A stretch of DNA of 17,442 nucleotides from CAVZLD01 sp964522605 (GTDB lineage Bacteria; Planctomycetota; Planctomycetia; Pirellulales; Pirellulaceae), in contig CAZFWV010000122.1 of assembly GCA_964522605.1 (NCBI GenBank), forward strand, positions 1 through 17,442, in the 5' to 3' direction. A program made the position numbers and the translations under genes. The notes under the pieces are model-generated. The model was not told where the DNA came from. It was given only the letters and a program-made list of their open reading frames with translations, and made no database searches. Positions 1-8,975 of the stretch are shown piece by piece (position 1 is the first letter of the stretch; each line of letters begins with the position of its first letter).

Positions 1-29
1 CGACCCCTGCTGAAGCACGAGAGGCTCCC

Positions 30-881
30 ATGGGGAAGCTTGGGGAACCAAGCGCCGAGGCGTTCTCCGGTGGATCCAGGCGTCCGGTGACCGATTCGCG
101 ACGGCTGCGTGGTTTCACGCTCATCGAATTGCTCGTTGTGATCGCGATCATCGGGATTCTGGTTTCCCTGACGCTCGGTGGTCTGACGGCCGTGCGAGAA
201 TCATCCCGTCGAATCAGTTGCGCGAACAACCTGCATCAAATCGGGATCGCGCTGCAGGCACACCACGAGTCGCGCGGTACCTTTCCCCCGGGTGGGATTG
301 AATGGCGCCGCTCTCCGTCGGATCGCGCCAAGCGGCAGTTGGCGTGGTCGGTCTATCTGCTTCCGTATTTAGAGCAACAAAACGTGTTCGACGCGCTGGA
401 TCTGCGACAGGCGTTCGACAGTCCGGCGAATGCGCCGGCGGCAGCTACGATCCTCTCGGTGTTCATCTGTCCGACCAGCCCGCGCGGAGTCCAGCTGACC
501 GACGGCCGTGGCCCCTGCGATTACGGTGGGATTTACGGCGAGCGAATCCAGGGACCGAACAATCCACCGAAGGGAATCATGATCTACGATCACAAATTCA
601 CGTCGGCCGATGTGCGCGACGGATTGTCCAATACGCTGATCGTTGCGGAAGACACCGAATGGCCCGACGGACAGTGGATCAACGGCCGGAATGTGTTTGA
701 CCAGGCGTTTCCCATCAACGCGGCACCCCGCTTTGAGAACGACATTCGCAGTCATCATCCGGGAGGCGCTCATGCGGTTCTTGCCAGCGGATCGGTTCGT
801 TTCCTTGACGAATCGATGGACCTGCAACTCCTGGCGGCACTTTGCACCCGCGCAGGTGGTGAACCGATAGGAAGTTTCTAG
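30..881 (+). CDS. DUF1559 prepilin-type protein (type II pseudopilin-like)
   Basis: A 283-residue protein of the DUF1559 family, which is greatly expanded in planctomycetes and resembles type II secretion or type IV pilus pseudopilins; the exact role is unknown. Residues 28-33 hold the prepilin peptidase site, Gly28 before Phe29 with Glu33 at +5, followed by a hydrophobic helix to about residue 48. The CANN...GIALQ.HH...FPPGG stretch (about 64-86) is typical of the family. Near the C-terminus the usual H-X9-DG motif appears as H-X9-SG, just before SVRFL, so the Asp is replaced by Ser. ATG at 30 follows a GAGAGG ribosome site with 5-nt spacing and gives a 28-residue leader. GTG at 87 would give a shorter, more usual leader. 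The TAG stop at 879-881 lies inside a palindromic repeat. Family assignment is firm; function is inferred. Confidence 0.93.
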   Translation: MGKLGEPSAEAFSGGSRRPVTDSRRLRGFTLIELLVVIAIIGILVSLTLGGLTAVRESSRRISCANNLHQIGIALQAHHESRGTFPPGGIEWRRSPSDRAKRQLAWSVYLLPYLEQQNVFDALDLRQAFDSPANAPAAATILSVFICPTSPRGVQLTDGRGPCDYGGIYGERIQGPNNPPKGIMIYDHKFTSADVRDGLSNTLIVAEDTEWPDGQWINGRNVFDQAFPINAAPRFENDIRSHHPGGAHAVLASGSVRFLDESMDLQLLAALCTRAGGEPIGSF

Positions 882-965
882 AGGCGGTTTCCAAACTGGG
901 AGGGCGCAGCTCCCGCCGAACCGACGATGCGGCAAACCCAGGCTTGGCAGGAGCCGCGCCCTTCC
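878..965 (+). repeat. Palindromic interspersed repeat, copy 1
   Basis: The element starts CTAGAGGCGGTTTC at 878-891, which recurs exactly at 17374-17387. An imperfect inverted repeat follows: arms 898-917 and 946-965 pair at 17 of 20 positions around a 28-nt loop. The left arm contains GGGAGGGCG, also present in copy 2. The stop codon of the DUF1559 gene is the TAG within the first bases of the element. It carries no coding potential I can support. It could fold at the 3' end of the upstream mRNA, but there is no T tract typical of an intrinsic terminator. The outer right boundary is uncertain and may extend to about 985. Confidence 0.7.
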
Positions 966-1039
966 GGATGAAGGTTTTAAAATGGGCTGCAATCAGTCTG
1001 CAGAAAGTGAGATCGGAATGCCCCACTTGGACGATGAGT

Positions 1040-1067
1040 TTGGCCGTAATCGATCCTGGGATACATT
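1040..1067 (+). promoter_or_regulatory. Candidate sigma-70-type promoter for the PEP-CTERM gene
   Basis: TTGGCC (1040-1045) and TACATT (1062-1067) are separated by 16 nt, each matching four of six consensus positions. They lie about 50 nt before the ATG at 1117. Found by eye only; such matches arise by chance, so this is tentative. Confidence 0.22.
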
Positions 1068-1116
1068 TGACTGCGGCGCGGTCAGAGGGTCTCGGAAGGC
1101 GACGCGAAACGGACAC

Positions 1117-1965
1117 ATGCCGGACTCACGGTGCTTGTCATGGATCACTGGCTGCGGCGCAGTCCGTGGTTTGTCCGCGTCGGTCTTTCTTTTCGTCGTT
1201 TGCCTGGCCACAGCATTGCCCGCCGCTGTGATCGTGGATTTTGAGGAATTGTCGCTCGACGCCGAGTCGGCGGCGCCGGGTGATGCTTCGCAGACGCCCA
1301 TTCTGAGTCGTGGCGTGAGCTTCAACCGAACGTGGAGCCTTGAGTTTGACTGCTGTCCAGGCGGTTGGGCGTCGAGTAATCAAACCGACCTGGAAACTGC
1401 AGGTTACATGAACCCGTATTCCGCTTATGTGGTACCGAGCGGAGGTGGTGTCGATGGCTCGGCCAACTTTGCCGTGGCCAACAATCTGGTCCGCGGTGAG
1501 TCGATTGTTGAATTCACTGAACCGGTTCGAGTGCAAGGAATGTATGTCGCGAACACCACCTATGTCTACCGTGCCGTCGTGGAGGGCGATGATGGAGCAG
1601 GGTTCGTGAAGGGGCCCTTCGGAGCTGGAGATTGGTTGCGACTGGATATCTTCGGAATGAGTGTGGACCAGCAGCAGACCGGTTCCGTCCCCTTCCATCT
1701 CGCAGATTATCGCGACGGGAAAGAAGAAGTGGTCGCGGACTGGACCTGGATCGATTTGAGTGATTTGGGAGTTGTTCAGCGACTGGAATTCAATCTCGCA
1801 TCGACCGACAACGGCGATTTCGGGATGAACACGCCGGCCTTCTTCGCGATGGACAACCTGACCTTTGAAATCATTCCCGAACCGTCAGCGGTTTGGCTGC
1901 TGGGGATCGGAGGATCACTCCTGTTCATGGCGCGTCGCCCGCGAACCGACAATCCGCGCCTGTGA
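1117..1965 (+). CDS. Secreted DUF4465 protein with PEP-CTERM sorting signal
   Basis: A 282-residue exported protein. From ATG 1117 there is a short polar N-terminus, a hydrophobic segment (about residues 16-36, SASVFLFVV...ALPA) and then the mature domain, as in a Sec signal peptide. The body matches DUF4465: it opens with VDFEEL, and further on has VANTTY, FHLADY, DWTWIDLS and SSDNG-like/FGMNTPAFFAMDNL-type blocks. The C-terminus has PEP at about 254-256, a hydrophobic helix and an Arg-containing end (MARRPR), which is the PEP-CTERM arrangement processed by exosortase. No exosortase is in the window. The same frame is open from ATG 982 or 1018, but those starts would put 36-45 extra polar residues before the signal peptide and begin near the repeat, so 1117 is preferred. 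The ligand or role of DUF4465 proteins is unknown. Confidence 0.85.
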   Translation: MPDSRCLSWITGCGAVRGLSASVFLFVVCLATALPAAVIVDFEELSLDAESAAPGDASQTPILSRGVSFNRTWSLEFDCCPGGWASSNQTDLETAGYMNPYSAYVVPSGGGVDGSANFAVANNLVRGESIVEFTEPVRVQGMYVANTTYVYRAVVEGDDGAGFVKGPFGAGDWLRLDIFGMSVDQQQTGSVPFHLADYRDGKEEVVADWTWIDLSDLGVVQRLEFNLASTDNGDFGMNTPAFFAMDNLTFEIIPEPSAVWLLGIGGSLLFMARRPRTDNPRL

Positions 1966-2018
1966 TCACCCAGTCAGGCTGTTTCTGGAGCCTTCTTCGG
2001 GATGCCTAGGGGGACAGG

Positions 2019-2846
2019 ATGCCAATGAGCAACTCGGATGATCAATTCGTGCTGACGCGTCCGGAGGGCGGAGTCGCTGCCTTCAATCGTCAGGCCTGGG
2101 ATCGCTTAGCCCGACAGAAACACCCGTTTACGCGGCCAGCACGAGATGATGAAGTTGCCGAACCGAAGCGTCTGGTCGATGCGCAGTGGCTGCCGAGTGA
2201 CCTGCGCGGGCGGCGCGTACTTTGCCTGGCGGCCGGCGGCGGTCGTCACGGTCCTTTGTATGCGACGCTCGGCGCGATCGTGACCGTGGTAGATATCAGT
2301 CCGGCCCAGCTGCAATTGGATCGCGAAGTAGCTGCCGAACGCCAACTGGCGCTACGTACAGTCGAAGCGTCCATGGAAGATCTTTCCATGTTTGCGCCGG
2401 GCGAGTTTGAGATCGTGATTCATCCGGTCAGCACGTGCTATCTGCCCAACATCCGCAACGTATACGAGCAGGTCGCGCGGGTCACTGCGCCGCGAGGCAT
2501 TTACATCAGTCAGCACAAGCAACCCACGAGCCTGCAGGCCTCGACGCAACCGGAAGCCAATCGCTATGCACTCGTCACGCCGTACTATACGTCCGATCCC
2601 TTGCCCCCGGTGACGGGTAGTCTGCATCGTGAGGCAGGCACGCTGGAATTCCTGCATCGTTGGGAACAGCTTCTGGGGGATTTGTGCCGCTGCGGTTTTT
2701 TGATTACCGATGTGACAGAACCCTGTCATGCACACCCGCAGGCTCCGATCGGTTCGTTTGCCCAGCGCAGTTGCTATGCCGCACCCTATGTCCGGATCCG
2801 TGCGCAGCGTCGGAGTGACTCGCCGCTTTGTGGCGAACCTGCCTGA
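2019..2846 (+). CDS. Class I SAM-dependent methyltransferase
   Basis: A 275-residue cytoplasmic protein with a Rossmann-type methyltransferase fold. Motif I is VLCLAAGGGRHG (67-78), the glycine-rich SAM loop; the acidic end of strand beta-2 is Asp92 in VVDIS; ASMEDLS (117-123) fits the adenine-contacting acidic motif; EIVIHP (131-136) fits motif IV. The C-terminal part (from about 160) has a His/Gln-rich IYISQHKQ segment and probably builds the substrate site. The substrate cannot be named from sequence. ATG 2019 follows AGGGGG (2008-2013) at 5 nt; ATG 2025 in the same frame is an alternative. The gene stands 53 nt after the PEP-CTERM gene and converges on the agmatine deiminase gene with only 5 nt between stops, so no room for a separate terminator. 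Confidence 0.85.
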   Translation: MPMSNSDDQFVLTRPEGGVAAFNRQAWDRLARQKHPFTRPARDDEVAEPKRLVDAQWLPSDLRGRRVLCLAAGGGRHGPLYATLGAIVTVVDISPAQLQLDREVAAERQLALRTVEASMEDLSMFAPGEFEIVIHPVSTCYLPNIRNVYEQVARVTAPRGIYISQHKQPTSLQASTQPEANRYALVTPYYTSDPLPPVTGSLHREAGTLEFLHRWEQLLGDLCRCGFLITDVTEPCHAHPQAPIGSFAQRSCYAAPYVRIRAQRRSDSPLCGEPA

Positions 2847-2851
2847 GTTGA

Positions 2852-3848
2852 TTACCGTGGCTCCTGCTGGCTGAGGCAGTGAAAGGCGCCCAAGCCCAGG
2901 GCGAGTGCCGTCGCCGGAAGCGGGACAATCTCCCGATCCGGAAAACAGTGGGCCAGCAGCTCACATGCCGCTTGATCGCACGGGTCCTCGAATGTTGGGA
3001 CAATCACGCCCCCGTTGACGATGTAGAAGTTGGCGTAACTGGTCGGTAATCGCTGATCGCCGTGGTACTTCGGTGACGGCCACGGCAAGGGAAGGACTTC
3101 CAGCGGTGGATGGCCGTCGCGGGCGGTCAATCGTGTGTGGTTCTCAGCGAACATCCGCCCGTCTGGATCCTCGACCGCGACGACCGTGGTCGGATTGATA
3201 AACCGTGCGATCTGATCGATATGGCCATCCGTGTCATCCCCTGGGATTTCGCCGGTCAGCCAGATGATCTGCTGCACACACAGAAGATCACGCAAACGCT
3301 GTTCAATCGTCGCTCGATCGAGGTGGGGGTTCCGGCCAGGATGGAGCAGGCACGATTCTGTCGTCAGCAGAATGCCCTCTCCATTGCCGTCCACGGAGCC
3401 ACCTTCCAGCACCATATCAGCGACGAATCTTCGGCGACCGGTGATCGTCGCGATCCGCTGCGGCACCGCATTGTCTAGATCGAAGGGGGGATACTTATTG
3501 CCCCAGGCGTTATAGCCCCAGTCGACCAGGGCATTGGGAAGGGAATGATCAGAGCCGAGGAAAGTGGGGCCGTGGTCGCGGATCCAGGAATCGTTCGTTG
3601 CGATGGCGTGCCACTGGATTTGAGGATGGTTTCCCAGGATCTGCTCGGCTGATTCCCAGACGGCGCCGGGTTCTACGAGCAGCTGCACGGGCTCAAACCG
3701 AGCGACTGTGGTGGCGAAGTGCGCGAATTGTCGCCTTGCGGCATCGAGTCCACCCGGCCACGTGTCTGGGTTGCGCGGCCAGACAAGCCACGTTGCCCGA
3801 TGCGGCTCCCATTCGGCTGGCCAGCGGTAGCCGAGTTGCCGCGGTGTT

Positions 3849-3871
<23 letters not shown>
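2852..3871 (-). CDS. aguA: Agmatine deiminase
   Basis: A 339-residue enzyme of the peptidyl-arginine/agmatine deiminase family, hydrolysing agmatine to N-carbamoylputrescine and ammonia in the cytoplasm. It has MTFPETPRQLGYRWPAEWEPH at the N-terminus as in the family, NDSWIRDHGPTF (93-104) around the substrate-binding Asp, EGGS (156-159), GDDTDGHIDQ (211-220) with the catalytic His217, and the catalytic Cys332 in GAFHCLSQQEP near the end. Length is normal. Its start (ATG 3871, or ATG 3862 three codons in) overlaps the end of the upstream amidase gene by up to 23 nt, so the two are co-transcribed and probably translationally coupled. The open frame runs on to 4114, but that extension lies inside the amidase gene and is unlike the family. 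The downstream product is handled by the neighbouring amidase. Confidence 0.93.
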
Positions 3872-4745
<874 letters not shown>

Positions 4746-4823
4746 CAATTAGGTTCTCTTTTTGGCTGCGGCCCTGCCGCCTGGCAGTTCATTCTTCGAC
4801 CGTGTGATGGTACCCTAAGCGAA

Positions 4824-5516
4824 ATGAATCGCAAACCGGATCGTGGATTATTCATAACGGGCACCGACACCGAGGTGGGGAAGACCTACGTCGCCATCCG
4901 CATCGCTCGGGCTCTGCGCCGGGCGGGAGTTCGCGTCGGAGTTTATAAGCCGGCAGCCAGTGGATCGACTTGGCGCGATGGGCGACTGGAGAACGAAGAC
5001 GCGCGCCAGCTGTGGGAGGCGGCCGGATGTCCTCAGACGATCGAAGCCGTTTGCCCCCAGGTTTTTGCCGCTCCATTGGCTCCGCATCTGGCTGCTCGAG
5101 CCGAAGGGAAGACGCTCGATGAGGAGCTCTTATTGCGCGGATTGGAGGCCTGGAGTGGGTTTGATTTCGTGATCGTCGAGGGAGCTGGTGGGCTGATGTC
5201 TCCGTTGGGGGAGCAAACGTACGTGGCGGATGTCGCACTCGAGATCGGATATCCGCTCGTGGTTGTTGCACCGAATCAAATCGGAGTCATCAACCAGACG
5301 CTTCAAACGTTGATCACAGCCGCCACGTTCCGCGACGGAATCCCCGTGGCCGGGGTTGTGCTGAATGACCGTCGCCCACGAGAAGACGATCCGAGCCTTG
5401 CTTCGAACGGGCAAGAGTTGGCCGACCGCTGCGTACCGCCCGTCTTGGCACACGTGGCGTGGCAGGACGAAACCGCCCTGGACGCGGTGGATTGGATTTC
5501 ACTCGCGTCGCATTAG
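4824..5516 (+). CDS. bioD: ATP-dependent dethiobiotin synthetase
   Basis: A 230-residue enzyme that carboxylates 7,8-diaminopelargonate and closes the ureido ring to dethiobiotin, the penultimate biotin step. Visible are the P-loop GTDTEVGKT (13-21), the substrate/phosphate Lys in YKPAASG (41-47), the VEGAGGLMSPL block (118-128) with the metal-binding Glu, and VVAPNQIGVINQTL (147-160). Length is usual for BioD. The frame is open back to 4500, but that part is antisense to the amidase gene; homologous sequence starts at ATG 4824. The ribosome site is weak. No other bio gene is present, so biotin genes seem dispersed here. Its TAG stop overlaps the stop of the convergent GH57 gene by 4 nt. Confidence 0.93.
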   Translation: MNRKPDRGLFITGTDTEVGKTYVAIRIARALRRAGVRVGVYKPAASGSTWRDGRLENEDARQLWEAAGCPQTIEAVCPQVFAAPLAPHLAARAEGKTLDEELLLRGLEAWSGFDFVIVEGAGGLMSPLGEQTYVADVALEIGYPLVVVAPNQIGVINQTLQTLITAATFRDGIPVAGVVLNDRRPREDDPSLASNGQELADRCVPPVLAHVAWQDETALDAVDWISLASH

Positions 5517-7675
5517 CTCATTGCCACGGCGGCTGGTTCCATGCGACTCTCCGCCATTCGAGTATCGATGCCCAGTCGCAACGTGACCGTCCAGCAACCG
5601 TTTTGATCCGCGCGGACTCGCCAGTGGGGGACCACCGTCACGGCTTGGTGGACCAACTCAAAACCGCCTTCTGACTGACTGACCGTTTCCACCGGGCAGG
5701 TCCAGAAGTTCGTGGGGCGATCCAGGTTCAGCTGCAGCGTCAGTCCGAGCCATTCATCGGTCAGGCCCAACTCCTGGACGTCGGAAAGGTCCAGTCGCTG
5801 TCCTAGTTGGCCCAGTCGCTGGGAACCGGACGAAAAGTAACGGTCGTCTGCTCCCGCCGGCAGCCCGGCAAAGTTCAGCTCGCATCCGAAGTGCAATTCC
5901 GTGTCCGTCGGCAGCCCTTCCAGCAGGTAGGCGATTTCGAGCATCGAACTTCCGGCTTCCAGGGTGATCGCCTTCGTTACCTGGACGGCATGATCCGCCA
6001 CGTGTCCGGAACGGGAAAGCTGTGCTTGAATGCGATCCGGATTTCTGCGCAAGCGGCTCTCATACACGCCGAGAACGAAATCTCCGAGTTCCTGCGTCGT
6101 GCCATGTGCGAAGGATTCCAGGTCCGCGTTCTCGCCGAAGAAATGATCCACGAGTGATTTTCGTGGATACATATCGTACTGAATTCGTTTGTCGAGATCG
6201 GCCTGTTTGAAGACAATCCGGTCGTGAATACTGGCGACTTCCTGGCCATTGGAACGATGTTCGGACAGAATCTTACGGTGGTAGGCCTCGGGACGCCGAT
6301 TCAACGTCGCTCCCAGATTATGGCAGATCGAGCGTACATCCAACTCATACAGATGACCGCCGTACGACGGTGCCAACAGGCAGAGTAACCGATTGTTCCG
6401 CAACTGAATCTCAGGGCGCGCGTCAAAGTTGAAGTCGCCGGCGGTGGCCTCGACCCACTGTTCCGGTTTGCCCGCAACTTGATCCAACAGGTTGTCCGCC
6501 GCGATCAGGTGGTTGTAAACGGCGTTTCGCAAGTGGGGTAAGTAGCAGCCACCGAAAGCGCCGTGCCAGTAGCTGCAATTGCATTGTCCCCGGTAAAGCT
6601 CCCGGCGCGCATTCTCCAAGGCCTCATCCGAGATGCCCTGCTCGCGGCATTGTTGTAGTCGCTGGCTGACCATCATCATCCGCGAATACATTTCATTCGT
6701 CTCGGGGTACTTCACCTTGAAGTTCCGCCAGTATCCTCCGCGGACAAACTGGCGCAGGACAGGCCAACGAGGATCATTTTGAATGTCGTGGACCAGATCC
6801 TCATACTGCAGTTGGCGGGCAACGGGCAGGGCCCATTCGGTCATTTCGCGATAGCTGCCTTCCGGCAGATAGATGCGGCCTTCCGGCGGTGCGACTTGCA
6901 GCGCCTCGGACAAGGTGATCGTGTGCAACCACTCCTGATTCTCCGACAGGAGATCGAAGAACCGCGCCAGCCACCCGTCCTCATAGACGTGCTTCTTCGT
7001 CTCGGGCCACGTCCCAAATTTCTCTCCGTCATCGCCAAAGACCATGATCGTTCCCGGATTGCGTTCGAGGATGCCGCGCAGGAAGTCGATCGTTTCGTGG
7101 GGCTGTGCAAACGGGATCAGATATCGAAGACGCTCGTTGCCCGGAAAGAGTCGCAGCACGTTTCCGTTGTCTTCGGTCAGGTAATATCCGTGCAACGGAT
7201 CTTCGCTCAGCCCGGCGGTCTTAAAGTGAAAATCGTCGAGCAGTGTGTATTCAATCTGCGCCGCCTGCAGGTCACTCGTCAGATTCTGCTCCCAAACCCG
7301 TTCGGGCATCCAGATTCCGCGGATCTCGGCACCTAGTCGCGATTCGAGCCATCGTGTGTAGTCGCGAATCTGCCCGACGCGATCCCGCGGAGGAATCATC
7401 GTCAGAATCGGCTCATAGAACGCACCGCCAATGATCTCCAGGCGACCTGCCGTCACCAGCGCCGCCAGACGGTCGACGTAATCAGGGTGGTGGGCGTCGA
7501 GCCATTCCAGCAGCGGACCGCTCGTGTGGAGCGACAGCTTGAGTGCCGAGTAACGCTCAAAGACATCCAGGAAAGGTAAATAGCTGTCTTGGTAAGCCTG
7601 TTCGAAGACACCGTCGAAGTTGCCGACAGGCTGGTGATTGTGCAAGGCGAGGCAGAAGTAGAGCGGATGATTCAT
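5513..7675 (-). CDS. GH57 family 4-alpha-glucanotransferase/alpha-amylase
   Basis: A 720-residue protein of glycoside hydrolase family 57 in the arrangement of the Thermococcus 4-alpha-glucanotransferase: an N-terminal catalytic barrel, then the middle and C-terminal beta-rich domains (DUF1925/DUF1926 type). Sequence marks are LALHNHQPVGNFD (9-21), GGAFYEPIL (83-91), the nucleophile Glu125 in GIWMPERVWE (120-129) and the acid/base Asp in MVFGDDGEKFGTWPE (211-225). YWHGAFGG in the middle domain is also typical. No signal peptide, so it should act on internal alpha-glucan or maltodextrin. It is the last gene of a minus-strand group with glycogen synthase and a GalT-type enzyme, separated from the latter by 247 nt. 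Whether it is a transferase, hydrolase or branching-type enzyme cannot be told from sequence alone. Confidence 0.9.
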   Translation of the reverse strand: MNHPLYFCLALHNHQPVGNFDGVFEQAYQDSYLPFLDVFERYSALKLSLHTSGPLLEWLDAHHPDYVDRLAALVTAGRLEIIGGAFYEPILTMIPPRDRVGQIRDYTRWLESRLGAEIRGIWMPERVWEQNLTSDLQAAQIEYTLLDDFHFKTAGLSEDPLHGYYLTEDNGNVLRLFPGNERLRYLIPFAQPHETIDFLRGILERNPGTIMVFGDDGEKFGTWPETKKHVYEDGWLARFFDLLSENQEWLHTITLSEALQVAPPEGRIYLPEGSYREMTEWALPVARQLQYEDLVHDIQNDPRWPVLRQFVRGGYWRNFKVKYPETNEMYSRMMMVSQRLQQCREQGISDEALENARRELYRGQCNCSYWHGAFGGCYLPHLRNAVYNHLIAADNLLDQVAGKPEQWVEATAGDFNFDARPEIQLRNNRLLCLLAPSYGGHLYELDVRSICHNLGATLNRRPEAYHRKILSEHRSNGQEVASIHDRIVFKQADLDKRIQYDMYPRKSLVDHFFGENADLESFAHGTTQELGDFVLGVYESRLRRNPDRIQAQLSRSGHVADHAVQVTKAITLEAGSSMLEIAYLLEGLPTDTELHFGCELNFAGLPAGADDRYFSSGSQRLGQLGQRLDLSDVQELGLTDEWLGLTLQLNLDRPTNFWTCPVETVSQSEGGFELVHQAVTVVPHWRVRADQNGCWTVTLRLGIDTRMAESRMEPAAVAMS

Positions 7676-7717
7676 CGTCGTCGTCGATCGAAGTCAGTGG
7701 TTTTGAAACGGCGGACG

Positions 7718-7743
7718 GCATGCGACGGAACGCGGTCGCATGC
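7718..7743 (-). repeat. Perfect 9-bp inverted repeat before the GH57 start
   Basis: GCATGCGAC (7718-7726) and its exact complement GTCGCATGC (7735-7743) flank an 8-nt loop. It lies 42 nt upstream of the GH57 ATG, in what would be its leader on the minus strand. No T run follows, so an intrinsic terminator is unlikely; an operator or mRNA hairpin are possible readings. Confidence 0.45.
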
Positions 7744-7797
7744 GAACGTGACTGCAGCCAAGCGCCTTCGTGGCCCGTGTGCTCGGTGTTGCAGCGA

Positions 7798-7855
7798 TGC
7801 ACCAAACGACTCTGCAACAGCGACTTGATTCGCTGCACAATGGCAAGTTGGTGCA
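7798..7855 (-). other. Nested inverted repeats (possible structured leader)
   Basis: An outer perfect repeat TGCACCAA (7798-7805) / TTGGTGCA (7848-7855) encloses an inner stem AGCGA (7819-7823) / TCGCT (7830-7834) extended by TGCA/GCA across a 2-nt bulge. The whole lies between the GalT-type and GH57 genes. It may be a folded 5' leader or a stem pair at an mRNA boundary. I do not recognise a known riboswitch or RNA family. Between this and the GalT stop the sequence (about 7860-7922) is notably AT-rich, which could hold a promoter for the GH57 gene. Confidence 0.3.
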
Positions 7856-7922
7856 GTAGTCCTAAATCGGCATTCTTTCCTTGCTTAGCTAGTTTTTCTG
7901 ATCGAATTTGCTTCGCTGTTCA

Positions 7923-8975
7923 TTAACCTCGCTGTGCGCTGCGCAGAGTGTGAGCGGCCGCCTCGGGTGACACAATGTTCACGTACACACCCGTTCCCCA
8001 CTCGAGACCCGCGAGATGAGCGATGCGCGGAATGATCTCAAAATGCCAGTGATAGTGGTCTTCCGACCGCGTGTCAAATGGGCACGTATGGACGACGTAA
8101 TTGTAGGCAGGGTGGGCTAAAGATTCCTCCAAACGTCGCAGGACATCCCGCAGAAGTTCGGCCAACTCCCGCCGCAAACCGACCGGAAGCCGCTCAAATC
8201 GAGCCCGGTGTTGGCGCGGAAGCACCCAGATTTCGAAGGGAACCCGGCTGGCATAGGGGCAGAGGGCCAGAAAGTGATCCGTCTGGTTGACCAAGCGAAT
8301 TTGCTGCCGCTCTTCGTCTTCCGTCAGGTGGCAGAAGACGCAGCCCTCATGGCGCGAATGAAATGCGGCCGCCCCAGCCAACTCCGCGGCCAAGACGGAA
8401 GGAACGAATGGCAAGGCGACGAGTTGACTATGGATATGTTCCAGCGACATCCCGGCATCCCGGCCGCAGTTCTTGAAGGCGATGGCACACCGGATCGTCG
8501 GATCTGCGGCGTAGACCTGGAAACGCTCCTGATAGGCCTGTAACACCAGAGCGACCTGATCCGGCTGCAGCTCGGTCAGCCGCTGCAGGTGGTCGGGGGA
8601 TTCGATGACCACTTCGTGCCAACCATGGGCCACAATGGGAGAACTCTGCGACTGTCCAGCGGCGATCGGATCGCCGTGGCGGGACAGGGCGGGGTACAGG
8701 TTTGGCACGACCCGCAACTGCCAATCCTGTGGCGAGAGCGGGGGACAATCGCGAGAATAGACGGCGACCGCCGGGGGTGTTTCGTGTTCCTGCCCGCGGC
8801 AGAACGGACAGTTGGGATCGCGATTGGAGTCTGCCACCGCGGCGAGTTTTGCCTGAGGTCGCTGAGCGCGATCGACGGCGATGACAACCCACTGTCCGGT
8901 TACGGGGTCCTGACGGAATTCAGGCGCAGACCGCGTGCTGGACTCGAGCGACGGTGGATTCGTAGAGCTGTACAT
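7923..8975 (-). CDS. galT: Galactose-1-phosphate uridylyltransferase family enzyme
   Basis: A 350-residue member of the GalT branch of the HIT superfamily, which swaps UMP between UDP-glucose and galactose-1-phosphate. It shows the zinc-type CPFC pair (Cys56, Cys59), His120 in GWHEVVIESP, and the active-site HIHSQ (180-184) with nucleophile His182 and the following Gln; a second CVFC pair is at 212-215 and HWHFEIIPR at 309-317. ATG 8975 is the only usable start: the next codons contain no ATG, GTG or TTG before the family begins (about residue 20, RQDPVTGQWVV). The start therefore lies inside the glycogen synthase gene, a 56-nt overlap implying coupled translation. No other Leloir gene is seen; an ADP-glucose-related nucleotidyltransferase is a possible alternative in this glycogen context. 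Confidence 0.88.
   Translation of the reverse strand: MYSSTNPPSLESSTRSAPEFRQDPVTGQWVVIAVDRAQRPQAKLAAVADSNRDPNCPFCRGQEHETPPAVAVYSRDCPPLSPQDWQLRVVPNLYPALSRHGDPIAAGQSQSSPIVAHGWHEVVIESPDHLQRLTELQPDQVALVLQAYQERFQVYAADPTIRCAIAFKNCGRDAGMSLEHIHSQLVALPFVPSVLAAELAGAAAFHSRHEGCVFCHLTEDEERQQIRLVNQTDHFLALCPYASRVPFEIWVLPRQHRARFERLPVGLRRELAELLRDVLRRLEESLAHPAYNYVVHTCPFDTRSEDHYHWHFEIIPRIAHLAGLEWGTGVYVNIVSPEAAAHTLRSAQRG

Noticed and set aside
7543..7926. Plus-strand open frame of 127 residues across the galT-GH57 gap
   Set aside because: It mostly overlaps the GH57 5' end antisense and the structured gap, and its sequence resembles no family.
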